A stretch of DNA of 59,045 nt, from positions 1 through 59,045 of the forward strand of contig JAKAWU010000003.1 in the NCBI GenBank assembly GCA_021816965.1, in the 5' to 3' direction. Positions 48,807 to 58,570 of this stretch are shown here, in pieces. The position numbers and the translations under genes were made by a program. Numbering within the stretch: position 1 is the first letter of the stretch; each line of letters starts with the position of its first letter. Origin of the DNA: Thermoplasmata archaeon (lineage in GTDB: Archaea; Thermoplasmatota; Thermoplasmata; Thermoplasmatales; Thermoplasmataceae). The notes below the pieces were generated by a model. The model ran no database searches, had not been told where the DNA came from, and saw only the letters and a program-made list of their open reading frames with translations.

Positions 48807-49566
48807 TTTTTCAGACTTTGGCATTGGAACATGGAATCTTGGTGGAAGAGGAGAACCTGATTACTCCCATGATGCACAAAATGTAGAATCCTTAAAATAT
48901 GCAATATATGGAGGTGTCAATTTTTTCGATACTGCTGAAATGTACGCATCCGGGCATTCGGAAGAACTCCTTGGGAAAGCACTTCAGGGGGAAGATAGGA
49001 AAAGATTCTTTATAACTACAAAGGCATGGCCTTCGAGTTTTGGAAATCTTGAGAATTCTATGAAAAATTCACTGAAAAGACTGAATATGGAATACGTTGA
49101 CCTTTACCTTATTCACTGGCCTGATATGAAATATGATCACAGAACGCTGATCAATAACATGCTCAGGCTCAAGGACGAGGGATATACTGAAAATATAGGT
49201 GTGAGCAATTACGACATAAATCTCCTGAAGGAGGCGTGGGAACTGTCAGGAGGTCAGATATTTGCAAACCAGATAGAGGTAAATGTCGAAAAGGTTTCAG
49301 CATTCAACCAGATAAAGGAATTCTGTCTTGAGAAAGACATAATGGTAGTTGCATACACGCCACTCAACAAGAACAGGATGCCCAAGAATTCAAGAATGCA
49401 GAATAACATAAAGAAGTCAGGACTGAATCCTGCTCAATACAGCCTTATTTACACAATGTCAATTGGGGCCTACCCCATACCTAAGGCTGCTTCCATTGAT
49501 CATCTTGGCATGCTTTTCAATGCAGTGGAAATGTACAGGAAAGGTATGGTAAAAATTATTTCTTAA
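48793..49566 (+). CDS. Aldo/keto reductase
   Basis: FGIGTWNLGG, GGVNFFDTAEMYASGHSEELLGKAL, YVDLYLIHWPD, IGVSNYD. Confidence 0.92.
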   Translation: MKRNDFSDFGIGTWNLGGRGEPDYSHDAQNVESLKYAIYGGVNFFDTAEMYASGHSEELLGKALQGEDRKRFFITTKAWPSSFGNLENSMKNSLKRLNMEYVDLYLIHWPDMKYDHRTLINNMLRLKDEGYTENIGVSNYDINLLKEAWELSGGQIFANQIEVNVEKVSAFNQIKEFCLEKDIMVVAYTPLNKNRMPKNSRMQNNIKKSGLNPAQYSLIYTMSIGAYPIPKAASIDHLGMLFNAVEMYRKGMVKIIS

Positions 49567-49568
49567 AA

Positions 49569-51251
49569 CTAGGCAAGTGCATAGATCATTGTTACCACGA
49601 AGACAAGTGCTACCATTATGGACCCATATATCATGTAATCCTTTGTCCTATACCCGCCCGGTGATTGTACAAGAAGGTTTGACTGGTTTCCAAAGGGAGT
49701 AAGGAAAGTACAGGATGCAGCCATTGCCACGACCGTAAGTGCCACAAGCGGATTGCTGAATGAAAATGCAATAGGCCCCATTATAATTGCAGATGCCACG
49801 TTTCCAACCAGGTTTGCAAGCAGGAATGTGATGATAAAAAGAAGCACAACAGACCCTGCTATCCAGTAATCTATCGATACTGATACACCGGAAGATATTA
49901 TGGCCCCTCCCACTACGAGGTATGAACCAACAAATACTACTATGGGCCACTCCACACGGGAATACATATCCTTAAAATTTATGGACCTGGTGGCTAGAAT
50001 GATTACAAGTGCAATGCCGTAGGACACAAGGATATTAACTCCAGCGGTGGAAAGTATCACTGCCAGAATTAAGGCACCCAAAGCAAAGAGGCCACTTTTC
50101 CATTTTATAATTTTTATGTCTCTTTTCCTCAATGGGGCAAGGCCATTTTCTATTATGAACTCAGCAATATCCTTTTCATTTCCTGAGACAAGGAGTACGT
50201 CTCCTGCTTCAAGAAGGATGGTCCTCAATCTGCCAGAGATTATCTTTCCATATGCAGAGATTCCAAGGACGGCAAGGTTAAATCTGGATGCATATTTCAG
50301 GTCAATAATTGATCTTCCTACAAGCCTGGAATTTGGCATTACAAAAATTTCATTGAGGGATGTGCTTTCCTGTATCACCTCTGATGGGGCAATAGTCACT
50401 CCCTTTATGGCAGAAATGGCAGTGACATTTTCCGGCTTCAACCGCACAATAATTATGTCTCCCGATTCTATTACTCTGTCCTTTCTCCCTATCCTGCCCG
50501 GATATATACCTACAATTCTTACACTGTATATTTTTTCGAATTCAGCAACAGTTTTTCCTATTACTTCACTGTCAGGGCCTATCTTTGCCTCTGTAAGGTA
50601 TTCTCCTGTCTTGTAGTTCTCAATTTCAACCTCAGCCTTCTTCTTGTCGGGGATCATGATAGAAATCACAATGATAAGCGGTACGGATAACAGAAGGATT
50701 ATAAACCCAGGGTAAGTGAAAGTGAAATAAGGCAAAAAGGTGTGGTAGTTCTGGTACCAAAGACTGTAAAGTATGAGGTTTGAGGAGGTGCTTGCCACGG
50801 TGAACCTTCCTCCCATGACAGCTATAAATGCAAATGGCATCAGGTATTTGGATGGAGACTTCTTTAGTTTGTCAGCGAGTGAATATGCTAGAGGTATCAT
50901 CATCAGTGTGAGGGCCACGTCGCTCATGAAACCGGACATTATTCCTGTTGCAAGCAAAAGTACTGTGATGATCAGGTAACCATTATTGAATTTTTTTGTG
51001 AGGAAATCACCGAATTTTTCCATTATTCCAGAGTCGGAGATTGCCTTGCTTATTATCATTACCACTGCCAGGAGGAATACGGGCAGGGAGGCAAATGTAA
51101 TGATGGCATTGGTGGGGGAGATAACACCAAGAAGGATCAGTGAAAGGGCAGAAACAATTCCAACAAGATCATATCTTACCTTATTTGTGAGTAAAATAAT
51201 TGTAGAAATTATGAAGACGGATAGAACTTCAATCTGGATAGCATTCAACAT
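49569..51251 (-). CDS. SLC13/DASS-family permease with RCK_C (TrkA-C) domains
   Basis: Two polytopic blocks around EVIGKTVAEFEKIYSVRIVGIYPG and SRLVGRSIIDLKYASRFNLAVLGISA. Confidence 0.88.
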   Translation of the reverse strand: MLNAIQIEVLSVFIISTIILLTNKVRYDLVGIVSALSLILLGVISPTNAIITFASLPVFLLAVVMIISKAISDSGIMEKFGDFLTKKFNNGYLIITVLLLATGIMSGFMSDVALTLMMIPLAYSLADKLKKSPSKYLMPFAFIAVMGGRFTVASTSSNLILYSLWYQNYHTFLPYFTFTYPGFIILLLSVPLIIVISIMIPDKKKAEVEIENYKTGEYLTEAKIGPDSEVIGKTVAEFEKIYSVRIVGIYPGRIGRKDRVIESGDIIIVRLKPENVTAISAIKGVTIAPSEVIQESTSLNEIFVMPNSRLVGRSIIDLKYASRFNLAVLGISAYGKIISGRLRTILLEAGDVLLVSGNEKDIAEFIIENGLAPLRKRDIKIIKWKSGLFALGALILAVILSTAGVNILVSYGIALVIILATRSINFKDMYSRVEWPIVVFVGSYLVVGGAIISSGVSVSIDYWIAGSVVLLFIITFLLANLVGNVASAIIMGPIAFSFSNPLVALTVVAMAASCTFLTPFGNQSNLLVQSPGGYRTKDYMIYGSIMVALVFVVTMIYALA

Positions 51252-51367
51252 CAGATGATATGTTTGTTATTTATTAAAGATTTCCACAAATGAAAGGAGA
51301 ATCAATCACATTGCATAAATCCCATTAAAGAAGAAAGTAATATATGACATAAAGTAGATTCAGAAAC

Positions 51368-52834
51368 ATGAAAAATTATATTGCAGGGCAATGGAAAGAA
51401 TCTGAAAATGGAAAATATTCCGAAAAACTTGAACCTTCAACAGGAAAACTTATGGGCCAGTTCCCTTCATCAACAAAAAATGATGCAGCGGAGGCAATCG
51501 ATGCTGCAGAGGATGCTTTCGAAAAATGGTCAGAAACAACATCTCACCACAGGGCGTTAATCTTAAGAAAAACAGGGGAGATCATAGAATCAAGGAGGAA
51601 GGAGCTTGAAGATATTCTTGTGAGGGAAGCTGGGAAAGTAAGGGCTCAGGCTGTTGAGGAGACTTCAGGCGTTCTTGACCAGATATTTTATTATTCAGGG
51701 TTTGAAAGGAAGATCACAGGGGATGTGGTGGAAGGCCAGAAGAACAGACAGAAAATATTCCAGTACAAAGTGCCGTATGGTGTCGTCCTTGCGCTCACGC
51801 CATGGAATTTTCCGGCAGCCATGGTTGCAAGAAAGCTTGCACCTTCACTTGCCACAGGAAACACAGTTGTGATGAAACCCAGCAGTGAGACTCCTTTCAC
51901 CGCAGAATGGATAGTGAAAAGATTCATTGATGCAGGGATTCCAAAAGGCGTCCTGAATCTCATAACCGGAAAAGGTTCTGAGATCGGCGATTTTCTGGTT
52001 TCTCACAGGAAGGTTTCACTTGTAACCATGACAGGATCCACAGAAACGGGACAGAGGATAGTATCAAAAACATCAGCGAACATGGCAAAGACAATTCTGG
52101 AACTTGGGGGGAAGGCCCCATTTATGGTGTGGAAGGATGCAAATCTGGAGAATGCAGCCAGGGCATTGATGTGGGGGAAGTTCTGGAACGCCGGCCAGTC
52201 GTGTATTGCAGCTGAGAGGCTGTATGTGCACAGGGACGTGAGGGAAAAATTCATGAAAATATTCATGGACATGGTTTCAAGGATGAAAGTGGGAGACCCT
52301 GAGACATCACAGATGGGCCCCCTTATAAACAGCGATGCAGTCAAAGCAATGAAGAATTTTGTTTCAAAAGCTACGGATCAGGGTTTTTCCATACTGCATG
52401 GTGGAACAGTTCCAGATCTTGATAGCAGATTCAGGAATGGATTTTTCTTTGAGCCCACAATAATTGGAGGGGCGACTCAGGATTCAGACGTGTTCCAGGA
52501 GGAAATATTTGGCCCCATGCTCGGTGTTATGGAGGTGGAGGACAGGGATGAACTTATTCATAAGGCAAACGATTCGAAGTATGGCCTTGCATCATATCTT
52601 TTCACATCCGACATGGATTTCGCCATGGATGCTGCTGACAGGATCAGGTTTGGGGAGCTATACATAAACATGACGGGGCCCGAGGCATCCCAGGGCTACC
52701 ACACGGGATTCAGACTAACAGGTCAGGCAGGAGAGGGGAGCAAATATGGAATTGAGGAATATCTGAAATTAAAGAATGTATACATGGATTATTCAGGAGA
52801 CAGGGTATTGGTGAATGGAATGCCCGGATTCTGA
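51368..52834 (+). CDS. NAD(P)-dependent aldehyde dehydrogenase
   Basis: ALTPWNFPAAMVARKLAPSLATGNTVVMKPS, TILELGGKAPF, FWNAGQSCIAAER. Confidence 0.95.
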   Translation: MKNYIAGQWKESENGKYSEKLEPSTGKLMGQFPSSTKNDAAEAIDAAEDAFEKWSETTSHHRALILRKTGEIIESRRKELEDILVREAGKVRAQAVEETSGVLDQIFYYSGFERKITGDVVEGQKNRQKIFQYKVPYGVVLALTPWNFPAAMVARKLAPSLATGNTVVMKPSSETPFTAEWIVKRFIDAGIPKGVLNLITGKGSEIGDFLVSHRKVSLVTMTGSTETGQRIVSKTSANMAKTILELGGKAPFMVWKDANLENAARALMWGKFWNAGQSCIAAERLYVHRDVREKFMKIFMDMVSRMKVGDPETSQMGPLINSDAVKAMKNFVSKATDQGFSILHGGTVPDLDSRFRNGFFFEPTIIGGATQDSDVFQEEIFGPMLGVMEVEDRDELIHKANDSKYGLASYLFTSDMDFAMDAADRIRFGELYINMTGPEASQGYHTGFRLTGQAGEGSKYGIEEYLKLKNVYMDYSGDRVLVNGMPGF

Positions 52835-52905
52835 TCAATTATCTTTTTTACCTTTTTTCATGGAAGGATCAAATACTTTTTAGTCATTGATAATTTCATA
52901 AGTCC

Positions 52906-54825
52906 ATGGAGATCAGAAAGAATCAAAAAAATGGAGTATTCACTGTATGTTATGGAAACAATCATGATCATGTAAGATACAGAGCAGGGGCTGCTTCAAA
53001 GGTGGATGAGGGAGAAATTCCCTTAAAATTCACCATCTCCTCTTCTGAAGTGTATTCAGAATTGAAAATTCCACTTTCCTCAGATGACCATATAATCGGG
53101 CTCGGAGGAAAAGCACTACCGGTGGAGAAGAAGAGGACGCAGAGCACCTTCTGGAATACGGATGTTTATGGATACAGAAACGGCTCAGATCCGCTCTATC
53201 TTTCAATTCCATTCTTCTATATCGTGAACAGGAATGGGAGCACTGGAGTTTTCATCGATTACCCCGGAATGATAAAGATGGATTTTGGCGTAGAGAAATA
53301 TGATTACATAAATATAAGGGTGATTTCAGTTGATTTCGACATATATGTTATAACTGGAAATTCTCTAGAGGAAATACTAAGGAAATATCTTGACATAACT
53401 GGCCATCCATCCGGAATCCCTTCATGGATGTTCCGGCACCAGGTATGCCGTTATTCGTATTCACCACAGGAATCCGCAATGAATGTTCTCAGGAAGTATA
53501 TTGAAGTTTTCGGAAAAGATTCAGTGGGGGCCATATACCTGGACATAGATTATATGGATGGATACAGGAACTTCACTGTCAGCAGAGAAAATTTTCCAGA
53601 CATGAAAGGTTTCATAATGGGCTGTCATGAAATGGGCGTGAAAGTCATACCGCTGGTCAATCCGGGCATTAAGATAGATCAAAATGATGAAACTTTCCTT
53701 GATGGGCTTGGCTCATATGCTGAGACAGGCAATGGAGAGATATATATTGGGCATTCGCACGCAGGGGCCAGTGCTTATCCCGACTTTCTGTCAGAGAAAG
53801 GGAAGGAATTCTGGCACAGACACATAAAAAAATTCCTCGAATATGGCTTTGATGGCATATGGCTGGATATGAGCGAACCAACGGTGAAGAACAGCAAGGG
53901 CACATTCGATCATGATGTGATGCACAGAGTAAAGGGAGAAAAGATAAGGCATGAGAAAATACACAACCTGTATGCACTGGAGCAGGCAGAGATCACCAAG
54001 ACTGCAGTGGGGAATGACAGGATTGTTCTTGCAAGATCAGGATATCCGGGAATACAGAGATATGCTGTGATGTGGACAGGTGATGGAGAGGCTGGTTATG
54101 ATAACATGGCTCTTCAAATCCCACTTATAACTTCCATGGGCATCACGGGAATGCCTTTCGTTGGTTGCGATCTTGGTGGCTTCCTTGGGAAAACAACACC
54201 AGATCTTCTTCTGAAATTCTATTTAATGGCATTATTCTTCCCACTATATCGGAATCATAAAGAAAAGCACGAATCTGACGGCGAACCGTACACATTTCCG
54301 GAGCCTTATGTGAACAAGTTCAGGAATATCATAAAACTGAGGAACGCAATAATTCCACATCTCCTTTGGAAAGCTGCCTGTGCTGTGGAGAATCTTGATG
54401 CATTTCTGAGGCCTATCAGTTTCAATTATCCGGGAAATGATGGTTACTTCAGTATTGATGATGAATACATGGTTGGTGAAGAGATACTTGTGGCCCCTAT
54501 GCTTTCAAAAGATCTTTGGGAGAGAAATATTATTCTTCCTGAAGGAAGATGGTACTGCCTCGAAGATGGAAATATATATGGAGGAGAATCTCTCATCCGG
54601 TATTCAGGGGAAATGCCGTTTTTCCTCAGGGAAGGAGCAGTATTTCTGATGGAAGGCAAAATATTGTTCTTTGGCAGGTTCAGTGGAAGGATATACATCA
54701 GGGAAAAATGGGTGAATATGGAATATGATGGTGAATCTGTGAAAGAGGGGTTTGAAAATATGAAGGGAATAACTGTGATTGACGTGGAAAAGGAAAGGCC
54801 AAAACTTCATTTTTTGACAGGATGA
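52906..54825 (+). CDS. GH31 alpha-glucosidase
   Basis: AIYLDIDYMDGYRNFTVSRENFPDM, FDGIWLDMSEP catalytic Asp, WTGDGEAGYDNM, PFVGCDLGGFLG. Confidence 0.93.
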   Translation: MEIRKNQKNGVFTVCYGNNHDHVRYRAGAASKVDEGEIPLKFTISSSEVYSELKIPLSSDDHIIGLGGKALPVEKKRTQSTFWNTDVYGYRNGSDPLYLSIPFFYIVNRNGSTGVFIDYPGMIKMDFGVEKYDYINIRVISVDFDIYVITGNSLEEILRKYLDITGHPSGIPSWMFRHQVCRYSYSPQESAMNVLRKYIEVFGKDSVGAIYLDIDYMDGYRNFTVSRENFPDMKGFIMGCHEMGVKVIPLVNPGIKIDQNDETFLDGLGSYAETGNGEIYIGHSHAGASAYPDFLSEKGKEFWHRHIKKFLEYGFDGIWLDMSEPTVKNSKGTFDHDVMHRVKGEKIRHEKIHNLYALEQAEITKTAVGNDRIVLARSGYPGIQRYAVMWTGDGEAGYDNMALQIPLITSMGITGMPFVGCDLGGFLGKTTPDLLLKFYLMALFFPLYRNHKEKHESDGEPYTFPEPYVNKFRNIIKLRNAIIPHLLWKAACAVENLDAFLRPISFNYPGNDGYFSIDDEYMVGEEILVAPMLSKDLWERNIILPEGRWYCLEDGNIYGGESLIRYSGEMPFFLREGAVFLMEGKILFFGRFSGRIYIREKWVNMEYDGESVKEGFENMKGITVIDVEKERPKLHFLTG

Positions 54826-55043
54826 GACTCTCTGTCAAAAAGCACTGCACCATAAAGCAGACCCGTGACGAGGCCACCTTCCGGCATTGAAAGAATGAAC
54901 ATGATCTTGATATTGTTCCCTGCAGTGAGCATATAACCAATGAAACCAAAAATCAGGCCAATCAGGAGCCCTATACTCATGAACTTTATGAGTTTGTCCT
55001 CATTCATTATAGGTAATGGCATCTTCGAATAAATCATTTTCAA
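54807..55043 (-). CDS. Small two-TM protein
   Basis: 78-aa ORF with two hydrophobic Gly-rich segments. Confidence 0.5.
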   Translation of the reverse strand: MKMIYSKMPLPIMNEDKLIKFMSIGLLIGLIFGFIGYMLTAGNNIKIMFILSMPEGGLVTGLLYGAVLFDRESHPVKK

Positions 55044-55170
55044 AAAACAACCAATCCTGAACCTGCATAATCTATTTGCAAGAAATACTCAATTCTTGCA
55101 ATGTGCCGAATTTCAAAAACTTTGTATTGAAAAGAACTGAAGAATTAATTTAAAATGTTATGTGGGGATA

Positions 55171-55710
55171 TCAGTAAGCATCCTCTGTCTTGGAAACGTT
55201 ATCTTCCTTCTTTTTCTTTGCCTGGGAATCCGGGCCTCCTTGCTTTATATCATTTATTTTGCCCTCTCCGAGATTCTGAAGCATGTCTCCAAAAAAGTCT
55301 CCTATCCTTTCATTTTCCAGTATGGCCTTGTCAAGTTCACTTTCCATGCCTGCCATCCATGAAACATTTACCTGTCCATTATTCATTGATTTTATGAATG
55401 TCTTCATTGTTTCTGCGAAGTCGTTCATTACAGATGACTGTGACCTCATCATTTCCATGTCCTGGACAATGAGTATGAATGATTTTATTTTGGCTGCCTG
55501 TTCCTTCAGGTTTTCTGATTTCTGGATGAAATCATTGTAAAGTATTGTATTTCCTATCTCTTTCGCTTCCATTGCCTTTGCCGAATACATTTCAGCCATA
55601 CTCTGGCATTTCCTGGCATGATCCTCAGATTTTTTCTTGAGCATCTTTATGTTCATTGCAGTCTCAATATCTATCTCTTCCTTTGATTTCCTGTTGAGGA
55701 TACCCATCAC
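55171..55710 (-). CDS. Helical protein, candidate ESCRT-III/Snf7-like
   Basis: All-helical: MLKKKSEDHARKCQSMAEMYSAKAMEAKEIGNTILYNDFIQKSENLKEQAAKIKSFI then MNDFAETMKTFIKSMNNGQVNVSWMAGMESELDKAILENERIGDFFGDML; overlaps previous gene by ATGA. Confidence 0.65.
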   Translation of the reverse strand: MMGILNRKSKEEIDIETAMNIKMLKKKSEDHARKCQSMAEMYSAKAMEAKEIGNTILYNDFIQKSENLKEQAAKIKSFILIVQDMEMMRSQSSVMNDFAETMKTFIKSMNNGQVNVSWMAGMESELDKAILENERIGDFFGDMLQNLGEGKINDIKQGGPDSQAKKKKEDNVSKTEDAY

Positions 55711-56324
55711 ACCACATCCACATTATCATTTGTTTCTTCCCCTTCTGCCGCCTTTGGGATCGATTTAGTATACTCACGGGTCTTTTCAGAGGTTCCTCTC
55801 AGAGTATCCATATAAACGCTCATGGAATCCATGTTTTTCTCCAGATCTATCTCGCTCATCAGTATACCTCTCATGGAAGATTTGATTGAATCCATGTTCT
55901 TCCTGTTGCTGAAGAATTTATCCACGTTTGATAAGAGCTGTTGGCCGGAGATAACTGTATACATAGATCTTATAAGTGTCAGGAACTTATACCTGAGTTC
56001 CAGCTGGTGATATGAGATGGATTCCGAATCTATCTGTTTTCTGATGGTATCAACCTTTATATCCCACATTGTAGGTTTTCTCTCCACCAGTTCCTTTTCA
56101 GATTTCTTGAGAGATTGTATTTTTTCCTGTCCTCTCTCCATTATGACGTACATGTCCTGAAGATCATGAGTTATATTCTCTATGCCCTTCCTTCCGGTAT
56201 ATTTTTTTGATCCAAACTTCTGCCACATTGCTGAAAAACCAACTCCCCACTCTCTCTGCAATCCTGCATTAGAATACATGTCAAGAAGTTCATCCACTGA
56301 ATTTTTTTTCTTCATTACTTTCAC
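55707..56324 (-). CDS. Helical protein, candidate ESCRT-III-like
   Basis: Predicted coiled-coil hairpin plus downstream helices; 3-bp gap from CdvC-like gene. Confidence 0.6.
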   Translation of the reverse strand: MKVMKKKNSVDELLDMYSNAGLQREWGVGFSAMWQKFGSKKYTGRKGIENITHDLQDMYVIMERGQEKIQSLKKSEKELVERKPTMWDIKVDTIRKQIDSESISYHQLELRYKFLTLIRSMYTVISGQQLLSNVDKFFSNRKNMDSIKSSMRGILMSEIDLEKNMDSMSVYMDTLRGTSEKTREYTKSIPKAAEGEETNDNVDVV

Positions 56325-56327
56325 ACC

Positions 56328-57548
56328 TCAATTTGATGCAAATCTGTTTTTCCAGGAACTGTACTGGTTCAGCATGGCATCATCGCTGGCAGGTTTGGTC
56401 TTGATCATAGCATCCTGGAAATCCTGTTCCTCAAGGGGCCATACCCTGTAGTTGACTTTCATTCCGTTCTGAATACTTCCATCCAGTTTCTCAATAATAT
56501 CATTGTTTGCCCTTCTAAGCATATTCCTAATGGCATCAGAACACAGGTAGTAGAGGTCTCTCCCGGAAAAATTTACTGTTTTGGCTGCTATCTTTCCAAG
56601 ATCAACTTTTACCTGATAGCCCTTTGACTTCGTGTTTAGTTCAAGTATTTTTTTCCTTGTGGATTCATCTGGAAGCCCAATGTATATTTTCTTTTCAAAT
56701 CTCGATATGATTGCCTGATCAAGTTCCCATGGGGTGTTTGTTGCTGCGACGGTAAGAACAAAATCCTCTCCCGTGCTGAAGCCATCAAGCTGTCCTAAAA
56801 ACTGCTGAAGCACAGAGGTTGAATTCCTGTTGCTGTCATCCCTCTTCCTGACAAGCGACTCAATCTCGTCAATGAAAACCACGGAAGGGGACATATCCCT
56901 CGCAGTATCATAAAGTGCAGACACCAGCCTTTCCGAATCCCCGACATATCTCGAAAGAAGTTCGGACAGGGTTACGTTGAAGAATGTTGCCTCAATGTTT
57001 GAACTTATGGCCTTAGCGATGGTCGTCTTGCCTGTCCCCGGGGGGCCAAAAAGCAGTATATTTCTGAGTTTTGGTATGTTTATGTCTACATCCGGAGTGG
57101 CCATTGCAAAGAAAACTGCTTCCATTATGGCATTCTTTTCCTGGTCAAGTCCACCTATTTCTGACCACTTTACATTGGATTTCGAGATCAGGGCTTCAAT
57201 TCTTCCCCTGAATTCAGTTTCCATTTTACCTATGAGCCCATTATCCCCCTTTCCAGACGGTGCAGCAGGTTTCGCAGTTCCGGATTTATCTCCCGCAGTT
57301 CTTCTCGAAGATTTTCTTGCACCGCTTTCCATGTCAACGATCTTCTTTTCCCAGATTTTTATTATATCATTGTATTTGCTGCTGTACTTCTGATCCATCC
57401 CGCTTACAATTTTCAGGTTGCCTATGATTGCTTTGCAAAGAGAGGATGCCTTTGCAATGTCGCCTGCTTCCTCTGATGCACGCTCTGCCTTAATATCTTC
57501 GGAAATAACCTTCTTTATATTATCTATGGCAAGATAGTCTGTGCCCAA
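56328..57548 (-). CDS. Vps4/CdvC-like AAA ATPase with MIT-like N-terminus (TTG start)
   Basis: Walker A GPPGTGKTTIAKAI, Walker B VVFIDEIESL, NTPWELDQAIISRFEKKIYIGLPDE, Vps4-like C-terminus EEQDFQDAMIKTKPASDDAMLNQYSSWKNRFAS. Confidence 0.9.
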   Translation of the reverse strand: MGTDYLAIDNIKKVISEDIKAERASEEAGDIAKASSLCKAIIGNLKIVSGMDQKYSSKYNDIIKIWEKKIVDMESGARKSSRRTAGDKSGTAKPAAPSGKGDNGLIGKMETEFRGRIEALISKSNVKWSEIGGLDQEKNAIMEAVFFAMATPDVDINIPKLRNILLFGPPGTGKTTIAKAISSNIEATFFNVTLSELLSRYVGDSERLVSALYDTARDMSPSVVFIDEIESLVRKRDDSNRNSTSVLQQFLGQLDGFSTGEDFVLTVAATNTPWELDQAIISRFEKKIYIGLPDESTRKKILELNTKSKGYQVKVDLGKIAAKTVNFSGRDLYYLCSDAIRNMLRRANNDIIEKLDGSIQNGMKVNYRVWPLEEQDFQDAMIKTKPASDDAMLNQYSSWKNRFASN

Positions 57549-57554
57549 GACACA

Positions 57555-58144
57555 TCACTCCGCGGAGTCCTCCGCATTTTCCTTTGTTTCCCGGGTGTTA
57601 TTCTTTGTTTCGCCCGTTTCTCCCGGCATCAATTTTTCCCTATTTCTATCCATCTCTTCAAACATTTTCATATACTTGCCACTGGTTTCTTCTTCCTCAT
57701 CAAGCGCATCAATGTCAGAAATAGAATTCAGGAGTTGGTTCATCTTGTTTTCCTGGAATTTCTCCCTGACACGCCCTTTAGTAATTACTCCTTTCAGTTG
57801 AGCTCCACTTGTCTCTTCAGTTATTTTATCAATATTGTCAGTTCCTGTTGCCTTGGCGCGTTTTGTTTCCTTCATCACGCCCAGAGCCTTTCTATACTTC
57901 CGCATCCTTCTGTCAATATCAGAGATTTCTTTTTCAACAAATTCCAGATCCTGTGCGATGCTTTCTCTTCTTGCACCAGAAGATTCTGCACCTTCCTTAA
58001 AAAGATCATCGTATCTTTTCTTTTTTCTGTCTCTCTCCTTCTCCAGAACCGAAAGATCCGTTTCAGCTTCCAGAATCATCTTGTCAATGCTCTCAGATGA
58101 AGCAGTACTGAGATCGTTCTCTTTCTTTTTCTTGAATATGGCCA
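57555..58144 (-). CDS. Charged coiled-coil protein of the Vps4/CdvC operon
   Basis: MAIFKKKKENDLS...ILEAETDLSVLEKERDRKKKRYDDLFKEG...IAQDLEFVEKEISDIDRRMRKYRKAL helical hairpin, acidic C-terminus; ATG 58144 preferred over 58193. Confidence 0.7.
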
Positions 58145-58202
58145 TAAGGATCACTTCATCAATATAAAAAGAGATATAACGCTTTTCATTCAAAAAAGAG
58201 AT

Positions 58203-58523
58203 TTAACCTTTAAGGTAACCTATTAGGAAACCCACTGCAAATATCACGAGAGACAAACTTATTGTGGTTGTACTGTTTCCCGGGAGGACTTTTTCGATAT
58301 TAGTTATGATATAAGATATGTGATTTTGCACATTTGCCTCAAAGCTAGAGAGTGAAGCTGATGGAATGACTGAATAATTGATATATTCTGATAACAGGAC
58401 TGCTAGAATTATTAATAAAACAGACCACACTCCTTTTTTTATACCGAGCCCCAACAGTAAACCGTCCACAAAAATGAGCAACAGTAACACATAGGGATTG
58501 GTGAGGAGAGATGTTAAATCCAT
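58203..58523 (-). CDS. Small polytopic membrane protein upstream of the CdvC operon
   Basis: N-terminal hydrophobic pair (PYVLLLLIFVDGLLLGLGIKKGVWSVLLIILAVLLSEYI), soluble helix, C-terminal TM. Confidence 0.6.
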   Translation of the reverse strand: MDLTSLLTNPYVLLLLIFVDGLLLGLGIKKGVWSVLLIILAVLLSEYINYSVIPSASLSSFEANVQNHISYIITNIEKVLPGNSTTTISLSLVIFAVGFLIGYLKG

Positions 58524-58570
58524 ATTGTACTATCAAAATATGATATAAATATGTTTGTGTTTTTATTTTT

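Noticed and set aside
50047-50616. 189-aa ORF antisense to the SLC13 permease
   Set aside because: Antisense within a well-supported permease gene.
56977-57393. 138-aa plus-strand ORF antisense to the CdvC-like AAA gene
   Set aside because: Overlaps conserved Walker motifs on the opposite strand; composition of an antisense frame.
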